Shown here: piece by piece, positions 44,400-54,495 of the stretch
How positions within the stretch are numbered: position 1 is the first letter of the stretch
How the letters are laid out: each line of letters begins with the position of its first letter
DNA from: Bedellia somnulentella
Taxonomy: Eukaryota; Arthropoda; Insecta; Lepidoptera; Bedelliidae
Direction: 5' to 3'
Length of the DNA stretch: 64,000 bases
Assembly (NCBI GenBank): GCA_963576735.1
Contig: OY755179.1
Coordinates: 5,952,001-6,016,000, forward strand
Position numbers and translations under genes: made by a program
The notes under the pieces: model-generated
Database searches by the model: none
The model's input: the letters and a program-made list of their open reading frames with translations, nothing else
What the model was told of the DNA's origin: nothing

Positions 44400-45183
44400 A
44401 TGCCTCGTAGGAAAAGTAACATATGGGATCATTGTCGAATTGTAGCGTGCGTTAAGCTGGCGTACCATGAAGCTGTATCGAGCTGGTTACTGTGTCAAAA
44501 AACTCAAACAAGTAACTTCTATTAGAAAATAACGCTATTATATTTCGGCTATAATTACCTACATAATTTCATTAATTATACATTTTGATCGCGTCTGTAC
44601 ATCTATTCATTTGTTCCTAAAACTTAACATAGATTTTTTAAATCTTTCCACTGCGTATTTGCATAAAGTTTTTGCACTACGAGAGGCAGAATTTCACGCA
44701 CTATTTATACATATAGAGTTTATTAAAAGAAAAGGTCCCTTTCGGCGGGACGGTACGCTACGGCGATGTGTACGCTAGCTTGACGTTACGCCAGCGTATA
44801 CACTGACAATGGGGCTTATTTCCTAAACTAAAGAGGCACTATTTTTTTTAGTTTAACACTAATTAGGCACTATTTAGGCAGAGTTTTTTGACATAGTAAC
44901 CAGCTCGATACAGCTTCATGGTACGCCAGCTTAACGCACGCGAATTGTAGATAAAAATAATAAGAAATACGCGAAATATCTATTTTGTTCAAAGGAGTAT
45001 GCATTTGCAAATGCTACACGTATGATGGAGCATTTGTTATCATGTGCACAGTGTCCATACGATATAAAGACTTCATTTAGTGATAAAAGGAAGAAACCTA
45101 GCACGAAAAACAGTTCGATACAGTTTTTTTTGTTTTTTTCAATTTTTTTTTTCATATTCGAAAAAAAACGGCTAAACTTTCAA
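44400..45183 (+). pseudogene. hAT transposase N-terminus, BED zinc finger, split by MITE
   Basis: Coding parts are 44400-44444 (MPRRKSNIWDHCRIV) and, after the MITE and its duplicated target, from 44950 (DKNNKKYAKYLFCSKEYAFA, then NATRMMEHLLSCAQCP). The pattern W-x-HC, then FC-x-KEY, then NATRM-x-x-HLL-x-C-x-x-CP is that of BED fingers at the N-terminus of hAT-superfamily transposases, which bind element ends. One finger cysteine appears replaced (KYLFC rather than CxxC). The frame then runs into T-rich sequence encoding F/I runs and stops at 45184. The catalytic RNase-H-like and dimerisation domains are absent. The ATG follows GTCGATATAACA and no other start fits. Confidence 0.65.
44445..44941. 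mobile_element. 497-bp MITE with 61-bp terminal inverted repeats
   Basis: TIRs at 44445-44505 and 44881-44941 begin GCGTGCGTTAAGCTGGCG and differ at a single base. GAATTGTA is duplicated at 44437-44444 and 44942-44949 (8 bp; ambiguous up to 10 because bordering bases also match). An 8-bp duplication fits hAT- or P-type elements. There is no open frame inside. It sits exactly between codons 15 and 16 of the BED-finger exon. Confidence 0.85.
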
Positions 45184-45414
45184 TAAAACTGTTTTTTTCC
45201 CAAGAGTTTTTTATTATAAATTTCAGTGTAAGTACAACTTAGTCATGTGGGTTTCCTCACGATGTTTTCCCTCACCGTTAACAACCATGATAAATTAACC
45301 ACATGACTTTAGAAAACACAAATTGGTGTACGTCCGACCCAGGATTTAACACTAGTCGCTTGCACGTTAACCGGTGTTCTACCCATTGAGCTATCACGTC
45401 GTTTTTTTTTGCAG

Positions 45415-45990
45415 AAAAGAAATATTTATTGGCGACGCTAGTTTTTGAGACATGGCACCTAAGTATAGTTAAAACATAATATTGGATATTATTATTTCTT
45501 AAATAAAGCACAATGCTTTTGTATGTGTTGAAGCATATTACGAGAGAAAATAATTTGTTTTGTAAACAATATGAACATTCCATAAGGTTCCATTCGGTTA
45601 CTTTTGTCTTCCTGTGACCGAAACTGTCCCCTTGATTTTTTAAGAGTTTTATCTTATTATGTTATTTTATGTGAAGCTTTTTGAATATGTTTTTTAACAT
45701 AAATTAGAACATAGTTCTAACTATGTTTTTTTTTATATTTTATAAGGACATCAGTGCAAATAGTAGAAATAAGTAAATTAAATCTTGCCATGTTTCAAAA
45801 AGTAACGGAATGGATCTCTAATGGGTCTTTCTTAGTTCAAAATAATACTTTTAAGATAATATAATATATTTTTCTTATCTTAATAAAGCTATATTTAAAA
45901 TAAAACTGAAATTTTAATTATTCTCTTTATTTTTTATAAATTATAAACGTCTATAGATGGTCACGGAATAGAAATAAATTACACCCCATG
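45415..45990. other. unassigned stretch
   Basis: AT-rich, no gene or repeat recognised. Confidence 0.3.
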
Positions 45991-45997
45991 ATATACA

Positions 45998-46114
45998 TAC
46001 ATACATACATACATATACTCACGCCATTAATTCCCATTGGGGTAGGCAGAGACTATCGATCGCCACTTCGTACGATCCTGACAAACCTCTCTAGCTTCGT
46101 TTACATCCATCAAT
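45998..46114 (-). mobile_element. RTE-w 3' end, very short, probable TSD
   Basis: CATACATA tail, ACTCACGCCATTAATTCCC, CTATCGATCGCCACTTCG, ending TTACATCCATCAAT. CATGATATA occurs just before (about 45988) and just after (about 46115) the insert, giving a 9-bp probable duplication. Confidence 0.75.
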
Positions 46115-46264
46115 CATGATATATATATAAATCATTTTATTTCGAAAAATATTCATAATACCTTTGATTTTGTACTATTTTATGATACTTTAATGTATAA
46201 TAACTCAGTAAAAGTAAAAAAAAATTGCATATTCTCGTACTTTTTTTAAAAAATTTCATATTGT

Positions 46265-46462
46265 AGACCTTAAAGTAAATTGGCCCATTTGCACCAAATA
46301 GAGAGTGTGCTCAAAAAGGCAGGCGTCCGAAGTATGAAGAATAAAAGAGCATTAATGAGCAGATTGATGGATGTAAACGAATCTAGAGAGGTTTATCAGG
46401 ATCGTACAAAACCGCTATCGATAGTCTCTGCCTACCCCAATGGGAACTTATGTATGCATGTG
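46265..46462 (+). mobile_element. RTE-w 3' fragment with intact C-terminus
   Basis: Frame 46280-46450 encodes KKAGVRSMKNKRALMSRLMD and then REVYQDRTKPLSIVSAYPNG, the true end of the RTE-w ORF that the long copy has lost. It lies head-to-head with the minus copy at 45998-46114. Confidence 0.75.
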
Positions 46463-47054
46463 TTAAATAAAATTATTTGTTAAATGAACAGAAGAAAGTT
46501 AATTTAGCAAATGAATAGCTATTTGTCCCAAAACTATTTTCTTTGTCAGCATAATGAGCAAAGTCGGTGATTTGAACCACGTTAATAACTATAGAAGGCA
46601 ACGAACCTCTTTTGTTTGGCTACGAATATGAACAAAAAAGTCATTCGTGTAGGTCACAAAGTTCAGTGTATTTTAGATTAACTATATTGTAGACTTGGAT
46701 TTGGCGGAGCAATAACGAAATTAATATCGATTTTGGATTGTGATATTCCAGTAAATCCAAAATAACTCATATACCAATTTTATAGAGAATTTGAACTGAA
46801 ATAAAATAAAATTGATACTGATCAAGTTCTTCAATGCATTTTGAAAGGATAGGTAAACGGTGACGGCAAACATTTCCGGGTAGATATACCCGTACATATA
46901 ACTATCAATCTTTCAATAAAGTGTGTTTCAGTATATTTTTTTTATAATTACGTTTTCAGACCTAGCATATTATACGATGAGTAGTTTTTACAGTATTCCA
47001 ATCCGTGTTCCTCGCAATTATTACAGATTTCTTATACATCAACATATAATCATA
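46463..47054. other. unassigned stretch
   Basis: Nothing recognised. Confidence 0.3.
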
Positions 47055-47059
47055 TACGA

Positions 47060-47426
47060 CATGATAGTCCAATGGATGGAACACCCGCCCGAAAACAGAA
47101 GGGCATGAGTTCCAATCCTGGGTCGGGCCTACACCAATTTGTCTTTTCTAAAGTCATATGTGTGGTTAATTTATCATGGTTGTTAAGTGAGGTAAAAACA
47201 TCGTGAGGAAACCCACATGGCTGAGTTGTACTTAGTCATGTGATAGTGTATTCGTACAAAACGGCGATAGGCCTGCCCCCTATCACGTGAGTACACTGTC
47301 CAAGCAAAACGTGGGTACCTTCTCTGGACACTAGATGGCGCTGCCATGTGAGTTCAGAAGTATTGGTATCTCTGCCAACCCCTTCGGGGATAAACGGCGT
47401 GAACGTTTATGTTATGTTATGTTATG
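47060..47426 (+). mobile_element. SINE-A, subfamily B, full length
   Basis: Head CATGATAGTCCAATGGATGG, B box GAGTTCCAATCCTGGG, 3' end AAACGGCGTGAACG with four TTATG-type repeats. Confidence 0.85.
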
Positions 47427-47601
47427 ATCTTATACATATAGTGAATGACACACTAAAGAGTAGTTTTGCAATCATTATTGTTATCTAATGACCTTATAAT
47501 TTTAGTAAAAGCTAACTAAAAATATGCTTAAGAATTTAAGGAACTATAGTGGTAACCTTTACCGATTCATAAAAATAGTAGATCGGTGGTCTTTAACTAA
47601 C

Positions 47602-47693
47602 ATACATATACATACATATACTCACAGCTATAAATCCCTAGAAGGGGTAGCCAGAGCTAACGAATTAAAAATTCCTCAGCCACTTTTGGAAGT
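47602..47693 (-). mobile_element. SINE-B, 5'-truncated
   Basis: CATACATATACTCACAGC, ATAAATCCCTAGAAGGGG and TCAGCCACTTTTGGAAGTT; only the 3' ~90 bp. Confidence 0.7.
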
Positions 47694-48003
47694 TAACTAA
47701 CTTGGTAAAAAATTACATTATATTTAATACACGTCTGCTACAATGTAAAGACGCGATGCGCCGTTCGAATACCAACTCCTCCGTATAGTTTCTTTTCAAT
47801 TTGTATACTCTATGCATTAGTAATGTGAAAAAGTATGGAAAGCGCGAACAGATCGGAACCCTAGCGGTATTGTATCGAAACATGGCGGTTGCTTGCATTG
47901 CTAACCTGCCATCTTGTAATCTATCAATATCACACAAATAAATCTAGATTTTGTTTATTTGTATATTTTTGTGTTAGGATTTTGTGATTTCTATGGAAAT
48001 AAG
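47694..48003. other. unassigned stretch
   Basis: A 74-codon minus frame at 47713-47937 has no known motif. GC is higher than average at 47745-47900. Confidence 0.3.
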
Positions 48004-48500
48004 TGACTCAGCTCAAACTCAAACTTTCACGCCGTATATCCCCGAAGGGGTTGGCAGAGGTACTAATACTTCTGAACATAACGTGATATTGTGACCTGAT
48101 GTTCAGAGCCCCCACGTTTTGCTTGGACAGTATACTCACGGGATAGGGGGCGGGCAAGCAAAACGTGGGTAGCTTCTCTAGACACTAGATGGCGCTGCCA
48201 TGTGAGTTCAGAAGTATTGGCACCTCTGCCAACCCCTTCGGGGATAAACGGCGTGAACGTTCAGGTTATTTTATGTCGTAGGGGGCAGGCCTATCGCCAT
48301 TTTGTACAAATACACTCCCACATGACAAAGTACAACTTAGCCATGTGGGATACCTTACAAGGTTTTCCCTTACCGTTAAAAAGCATGATAAATTAACCCC
48401 ACACATGACTTTAGAGAAGACATATTGGTGAAGACCCGACCCGGAATTAGAACACTAATCGTCAGCGCGATAAGCGGTGGTTCTACCCACTTAGCTATCA
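48004..48500 (-). mobile_element. old SINE-A interrupted by an inverted SINE-A
   Basis: Minus-strand copy in two parts, 48004-48155 and 48279-48500. Its tail is CTCAAACTCAAACT, an alternative to TTATG. Confidence 0.75.
48156..48278 (+). mobile_element. SINE-A, 5'-truncated, inside SINE-A
   Basis: From AAGCAAAACGTGGGTAGC to CGTGAACGTTCAGGTTATTT. TAGGGGGCGGGC (48144-48155) and TAGGGGGCAGGC (48279-48290) flank it, a 12-bp duplication with one difference. The subfamily B block CACTAGATGGCGCTGCC is present. Confidence 0.75.
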
Positions 48501-49439
48501 CGTCGTCGTCGTATAGAAATACTCGTAATATTAATAATTTATTTCTTAGACAAAAAGGTTGACCATTACATTACATTATAGTGGGTTGGAAACTCAAGAC
48601 AGAAGCAGGTTCCACTTTTTGGGACAAATTCTAACAGACAGTATAAAAAAAACAAACATATTTATTGGAATAATACAATAGTTTATAACAACATGTGCAC
48701 GAATACCACTGCATTAGTTATAAAACTGTGTCGCAGCAGTAAACGCCGTCCTCCAAATACACTGGCAAGTACCATAAAGGTACTACTATCTATTCCATTT
48801 ACAAAAGTTCCCTTAAGTTATTTGATGTATTTTATTACGTACTACTAAAACCTAAACTAGAGCCTTCTAATATATCAATAAAACTATATCAATAATATTT
48901 ATGTATATAATATAATATATTTAAGTGAATCGTATTTTATAATGTCTTTGGGCTAAAGTTATTGAAGCTGGGACAGACTGCTTTACGTGTAACACTGACT
49001 ACTTTAACCACGTTATAAACTACTATTCTATATGTCTATCTTAATAATTTTTACATCATCAGAGGGAAATGAGGTTAGAAACATTATCTACATTACTTAT
49101 CTAAAGCCTCAAAAGCGTCTAAATAACTATTAATTCAAAATCTAATAAATTTTGCCACGTCTAACCAGACATTGGCCGTCACTAAATATATAAAAGTGAA
49201 GAGTTAACAGTTGGTTAAAAGTTATATATTTGTTTTCGACGTAATAAACACTTATTTAAACTAATGGAGCTTTCAGACTGCTCCTAACTTTCCAGACAAG
49301 TGCTTGAAACTATTCGATTGGACTTGAAATTATAATGTGTTTCTAGAAAACATATGATTGGAGTCAATAGTTGGATTAGTTGAACGTTTTATCTATACGT
49401 ATATACGTATATAATGTAATAAAGTAATATACGTATTTA
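48501..49439. other. unassigned stretch, 0.9 kb
   Basis: Repeat-poor. A reversed AATAAA occurs at 48661-48666 and could be a polyadenylation signal of an unseen minus-strand transcript, but nothing upstream supports a gene. Confidence 0.3.
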
Positions 49440-49585
49440 TACTCAGGGCTAGAAATACTAAGAGGGATAATCTAGAATTTTAAAATTATAAATTGTCCAG
49501 GCACTTTTGGGAGTAGAATAAAAATAGTGTAAAACAAAAGAAAATACGATATAACCTAAGTCACCTCGTATGAAACCTGTAGGAA
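49440..49585 (-). mobile_element. SINE-B relic
   Basis: ATACTCAGGGCTAGAAATAC, then CAGGCACTTTTGGGAGTAG and TAAGTCACCTCGTATGAA. Heavily diverged. Confidence 0.4.
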
Positions 49586-50347
49586 AAAGTGGTCAAGAGC
49601 GAGATGGACTCGCTAATGAAGGGTTCCGTAGCAGCACTAGCAGCAGGTAGGTAACATAGTAATATACAAGTTTAAAATGTTTAGTTTAAAATGTTATTTA
49701 GTTATCACTGATTTACTATAAGAAAACAATGGTTCACGTTTTATGCGTAAGGCCTGTGATAGTAAAATTATTGTTATATATTTCAGTGAAATTAATAAAT
49801 TAGGTAAGTAATTTGATTTATGACGTTTAAAAATAGAACTACTGGCTAGATCACATTCAAACCAATTTTCGTTAGTAGTTTGTATAGTAATACACATCAT
49901 ATATTTTTTTCAGTTTTATCATGCCCATATTTTAGAAGTTACGGGGGGGGGACACACATTTTACCACTTTGGAAAAGTCTCTCGCGGAAACTATTCAGTT
50001 TTGAAAAAAATTATATAAAAAACCTCAACATCATTTTCAAATGCCTTTTGATAGATACCCCACACGTATAGGTTTGATGAAAAAAAAAATTTTGAGTTTC
50101 AGTTCTATGTATAAATTTTTAACTAACTAAAAACTCTAACTAAAAATATTGGTTTTTTTTTCAGATTTTATTTTAAAATCTTAATGCGGTTTACAGAATA
50201 CATCTACGCACCAATTTTCAATAATGTAGTTCTTATAGTTTCGGAATAAACTGGCTGTGACATACGGACGGACGGACGCACAGACAGACAGACATGACGA
50301 ATCTATAAGGGTCCCGTTTTTGCCATTTGGCTACGGAACCCTAAAAA
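49586..50347 (-). mobile_element. dispersed repeat with TACGGAACC ends
   Basis: Reverse-oriented relative of 42753-43302: GAGCGAGATGGACTCGCTAA, then AAGGGTTCCGTAGC at the left, a G-run near 49945, and ACGGACGGACGCACAGACAG, TAAGGGTCCCGTTTTTGCC and GGCTACGGAACCCTAAAAA at the right. About 760 bp, longer than the other copy. Confidence 0.55.
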
Positions 50348-50848
50348 GGGTTCGTGCAATGTGCCCTGCCCGTTGCCACTTCAGTTTTGCGACTCTGGAC
50401 TATTTCTGTGACCCCGGTTCTTCTACGAAGGTCCTCGTTGCGGATTCGATCGCGAACGATACATAAAAACGTTGAAGACAATTTTGACATGAAATAAGTA
50501 ACAACGGTTATCCTTGACAAAAAACAAATTATAAGTAAATGGACTAGTTGTTTGTTTTTGTTATAAATGTTAGAATTGTTTCTGTTTGTTTAATTATTTA
50601 TATTATTATTTTTATTTTACGTCATAATTATATCGAAATATAAAACAGACTAAGAGCAAGGTGAAACAAGCACGGAAGTTTTAGAAAAAATATTGTATGA
50701 AATATAATATTTAAAAAGTTTCTGGTTACTAATTCTCTTCACCTACCAAAGCAACGGCAGAGTCAATAACTTTAAATTTTAACCGTTAAAAAATAGAAGT
50801 TAGGTTATTAATTTTTTTAACATCGATTTATCATCTGTGATGCCGTGT
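50348..50848. other. unassigned stretch
   Basis: 50350-50460 is GC-richer (TGCCCTGCCCGTTGCC). No gene recognised. Confidence 0.3.
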
Positions 50849-50850
50849 GA

Positions 50851-51226
50851 GGCAACCGTGATAGCCCAGTGGGTAGAACACTCGGTTCTCGTGCAAACGA
50901 CTAGTGTTCAAATCCTGGGCCGGGCCCAAACCAATTTGTCTTTTCTAGACATATGTGTGGTTAATTTATCATGGTTGTTAACGGTGAGGGAAAACATCGT
51001 GAGGAAACCCACATGGCTGAGTTGTACTTAGTCATGTGACAGTGTATTCGTACAAAACGGCGATAGGCCTGCCCCCTATCACGTGAGTACACTGTCCATG
51101 CAAAACGTGGGTACTCTGAACACCAGGTGACAAAGTCACGTGATGTTCAGAAGTATTAGTACCTCTGCCAACCCCTTCGGGGATATTCGGCGTGAACGTT
51201 TATGTTTATGTTATGTTATGTTATGA
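50851..51226 (+). mobile_element. SINE-A, subfamily A, full length
   Basis: Head CAACCGTGATAGCCCAGTGG, B box GTTCAAATCCTGGG, tail of several TTATG-type units. Confidence 0.85.
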
Positions 51227-51430
51227 TGATATAAGTTTTTCGTAAATTTGGCAAGCGTTTATCTTTTACCGTTATTAATATCAAGCAAATATAAAAATTA
51301 ATGTTTGCTGTATGAAAGCCTCGTTTCATATTTATTTTGTTCGTAATTATAACTGATAAAAACGGAGGATGTTAAAAATTCGACGAGTATATTTAATTAT
51401 GTAGCTATGAAACACTGACTACCTTTTTAT

Positions 51431-51791
51431 CAAACCGTGATAGCCCAGTGGGTAGAACACTCGGTTATCATGCAAACGACTAGTGTTCAAATCCTGGGTC
51501 GGGCCTACACCAATTTGTCTTTTCTAAAGTCATATGTGTGGTTAATTTATCATGGTTGTTAACGGTGAGGGAAAACATCGTGAGAAAACCCACATGGCTG
51601 AGTTGTACTTAGTCATGTGACAGTGTATTCGTACAAAACGGCGATAGGCCTGCCCCCTATCACGTGAGTACACTGTCCATGCAAAACGTGGGTACTCTGA
51701 ACACCAGGTGACAAAGTCACGTGATGTTCAGAAGTATTAGTACCTCTGCCAACCCCTTCGGGGATATTCGGCGTGAACGTTTATGTTATGT
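51431..51791 (+). mobile_element. SINE-A, subfamily A, 13-bp TSD
   Basis: ACTACCTTTTTAT at 51418-51430 and 51792-51804. The sequence after the right duplication, GGGATTTACAGCTGTGAGTG plus TATG, is a SINE-B 3' end (51792-51833), so the target was a SINE-B relic. Confidence 0.85.
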
Positions 51792-51833
51792 ACTACCTTT
51801 TTATGGGATTTACAGCTGTGAGTGTATGTACGT
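51792..51833 (+). mobile_element. SINE-B 3' end remnant
   Basis: CTACCTTTTTATGGGATTTACAGC and GTGAGTGTATG correspond to the last 40 bp of SINE-B. The left flank before 51418 no longer resembles SINE-B. Confidence 0.5.
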
Positions 51834-52337
51834 AGCTAAATAAATAACGATTTCAATCATTGTTTAATCAGTCGATTTGAAAATTTCTTCAATTTTATAC
51901 CCATTCATTTTAGCCATTCTCCTCTTGAAGTAGATAATGTACAACCCTTTCCACTAAACGAAGGGGTTTCGACGACCCGAGAAGCGTATGCAACCTCCAA
52001 ATATTCCATAAAGATGTCTAAAACGGATATATATTAGTTATAATGTTTCTGAGATCGCATATGATACCGGCTTTAGTATTCAACACGTTGGCTTGCCCCG
52101 AGGAATATTGATTCAATATAATACGGCATTTTAGATAACATAACTTCAGAATCCATTTGTGTTATCGGGTCAGTAGAATGGGGAATGGAAAATTGAAGAT
52201 CTAGTTTTTGTGTTGATGGTGTAACATTGTCATCATATACTTGGTTTTTTGATCATAATTTATAATCAATTCAGTATAATTGTTAGCTAAGCAATATTTT
52301 TTTAATGACTAGTGATGGTGACCCGTCTTATATTACT
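51834..52337. other. unassigned stretch
   Basis: Nothing recognised. Confidence 0.3.
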
Positions 52338-52339
52338 TA

Positions 52340-52473
52340 CTTATACTCACGGCTGTAAATCCCTAGAAGGGGTAGCCAGAGCTAAGGAATTAGAAATTCC
52401 TCAGCCACTTTTGGAAATGTGAGTGGCGAAAAGATGGTAAAAATAAAGGTGATGGATTTCCAACCACATCCCT
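52340..52473 (-). mobile_element. SINE-B, 5'-truncated
   Basis: ACTCACGGCTGTAAATCCC through GGATTTCCAACCACATCCC. It joins directly to an RTE-w tail in the same orientation. Confidence 0.7.
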
Positions 52474-52741
52474 TATACTCACGCCATTAGTTCCCATTGG
52501 GGTAGGTAAACTATCTATCGCCACTTCGTACGATCCTAACAAACCTCTCTTCGTTTACATGCATCAATCTTTTCATACATGCTCTTTTATTCTTCATACT
52601 ACGGACGCCTGCCTATTTGAGCACATTTTGAATTTGGTCCAAGTGTGTTCTCCGTGGTCGTCCTCTACTAACATTACTATCCACACTAGCTCTATAGATC
52701 CCTTTTACCAATTTTCTATTACCCATCCTCTCTATGTATTC
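52474..52741 (-). mobile_element. RTE-w 3' fragment
   Basis: ACTCACGCCATTAGTTCCC, GTGTTCTCCGTGGTCGTCC and CATCCTCTCTATGT; reversed C-terminal coding with several gaps. Confidence 0.75.
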
Positions 52742-52905
52742 GAAAAGGCGGCAATTCTAAATCTGAAGAATAAAAGAGCAGTTAAAAATATTTATGAATT
52801 TATATAAAACTCGAGACGTTTGCCAGGATCGTACAAATGGGCGATCGATAGTCTCCAGCTACCCCAATGAGAACTATTGGCACAATTATATGTATATATG
52901 TATGT
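52742..52905 (+). mobile_element. RTE-w 3' fragment, opposite orientation
   Basis: GAATAAAAGAGCAGTTAAAAA, GTTTGCCAGGATCGTACAAA, CTACCCCAATGAGAACTATTGG, then TATG repeats. Together with 52474-52741 it forms an inverted pair with tails facing outward. Confidence 0.7.
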
Positions 52906-53147
52906 TTTTGGTTAGATTTAGTATGAATGTATATTAGTATTCATTAAGCCGCGTCTGTGGTCCACTTATCATGTTGTGGAACACGTGCGATTGATATCAG
53001 CTGATCTAATCATGGGTAAAATTAACGCAAGTTTTAATTTCAGGTAATGCAGTTAAAATGAGAGTAGATTGAAAAAAAGCCCTGTGCATCGTGATAAGTA
53101 AGTGCCTATTTATCTTAATGTCTGTTTCTGCATGGAATTTTGAACTG

Positions 53148-53240
53148 CCTCCGCGGTGCAACGGTTAATGCGTAAGGATCGGAATCTTTAAGTCTAAGGT
53201 TCAATAACACGAGAGAGGTGAGGTACAGTCACAAATATTT
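53148..53240 (+). repeat. tRNA-like SINE head
   Basis: CCTCCGCGGTGCAACGGTTAATG (A-box-like) and TCTAAGGTTCAATAAC (B-box-like). The T-arm pairing is poor, so a functional tRNA is unlikely. Confidence 0.4.
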
Positions 53241-53358
53241 TTTAGAGATATATCCGAGGTTGCCAAAAAGGTGCAGGCAAAAGAATTTGATCTTTAGCTT
53301 GAAACAAGCAAACTGATGGAATATTGATCAAGTTCCTAAAACTATATGTGAATGATTT

Positions 53359-53560
53359 GCAGTTTAGTGCGGGCTTAGGATGTCACTACCCCTTTCCCCT
53401 TCCACTTTGCCTTACCGGTGTTATAAGAGTCGACTTACGGAATGGGGCTTATTAAGTAAATTTTTGGCGATGCGGTTCCAATTGGGGCTGAGGAGTTTCT
53501 AGCTCTAAAGCTCTGGCTACCCTTTTTGGAATTAACGGCCGTGAATATATATGCATGTAT
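53359..53560 (+). mobile_element. SINE-B with internal deletion
   Basis: AGTTTAGTGCGGGCTTAGG, then GGCGATGCGGTTCCAATTGG, then CTCTAAAGCTCTGGCTACCC and AACGGCCGTGAATA with a TATG-like tail. The middle is shortened. Confidence 0.65.
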
Positions 53561-54165
53561 GAATGATCTATGATTTTGATGTAGCCCTTATTTTATCCTA
53601 TAGGTGGTATTGGATGGGCTAAAATGTGGATTTCAAGACATATTTATGTACTTATGGCTTACTATATATATATTTATACTATATCCAAAAATGGATAGTC
53701 AAAGATTCAATAAATGTATAATAACAAAAAATGTAGTAGAAATATGAACCTTGTAATGCGACGCGGTGTTGCTATTCTTAACTGACATTACTGGACTATT
53801 AATTCGTAGCAATTCCCAAACCTTTATAGCTATGAAGGGGTGATTTTATATCTATATGTAATACTCTGTTACTTCAATGTATTAAAAATGGTCACTCTGG
53901 GATTAATATTGAGTTCTCTCTAACATCAAAAACTAGAAAACATGCAACTTTGTACAGTCGTTTTTGTAATTTGATTGTTTTTTAATAAGATTATACAATT
54001 TGATCCGTGCCTCAGGGCGGCTTTTGACGAGGGATTTCATAACAGCCATATTCTGATTGTTTTGCTTGCTTTAGTGTGATAAATATCGACACTTGTTCGC
54101 AAATACACGCACGCACAATCTGAAACTAGGGAAAACTAGACCTTCATAGTTGGACTCAAACTGAA
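53561..54165. other. unassigned stretch
   Basis: Nothing recognised apart from AT dinucleotide runs near 53660. Confidence 0.3.
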
Positions 54166-54495
54166 AAGTTCACGACGTATATCCCCAAAGAGGTTGGCAG
54201 AGGTGCTAATACTTCTGAACATCACGTGACATTGTCACATTGTCACCTGGTGTTCAGAGTACCCACGTTTTCCTTGGACAGTGTACTCACGTGATAGGAG
54301 GCAGGCCCATCGCCGTTTTGAACTAATGCATTGTCATATGACTAAGTACAACTCGGCCATGTGGGTATTTTCACGATATTTTTCCTCACCTTTAACAACC
54401 ACCGTAAATTATCACTCATATGTCTTTCAAAAAGACAAATTAGTGTAGGCCCGCCTCGGAACACAAACTCTCATCGTCTGCACGATAAGCGGTAT
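54166..54495 (-). mobile_element. SINE-A copy, diverged
   Basis: From GACGTATATCCCCAAAGAGG to the partial head GCACGATAAGCGGTATAG. The alternative tail GGACTCAAACTG is present at the left. The word CACATTGTCA is duplicated near 54230. Confidence 0.7.

Larger units (their letters stand above)
43967..45230 (+). mobile_element. internally deleted hAT-type transposon
   Basis: Lies inside the SINE-A. The left end AGCGTTGAAAAAAGCGAG, then TTTTTCCGTTTTTTTCAAATT, is partly mirrored on the right by AACGGCTAAACTTTCAAT, imperfect inverted subterminal repeats. It keeps a 5' region and the first transposase exon (BED finger), then jumps to low-complexity T-rich sequence near 45122. No 8-bp target duplication is visible, because the SINE lost sequence here. 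Confidence 0.5.
43812..45406 (-). mobile_element. SINE-A split by a hAT-type insertion
   Basis: The left half (43812-43966) carries the tail and 3' body. The right half (45231-45400) carries the 5' body and the tRNA head. TTTTGCAG at 43804-43811 and 45407-45414 frames the whole, so both halves are one insertion. About 35 bp of the SINE middle (around CGCCGTTTTGTACGAATAC) are missing at the split. Confidence 0.8.

Noticed and set aside
48640..48700. Polyadenylation signal of a host gene on the minus strand
   Set aside because: A single AATAAA in AT-rich DNA without any upstream coding sequence is not evidence.
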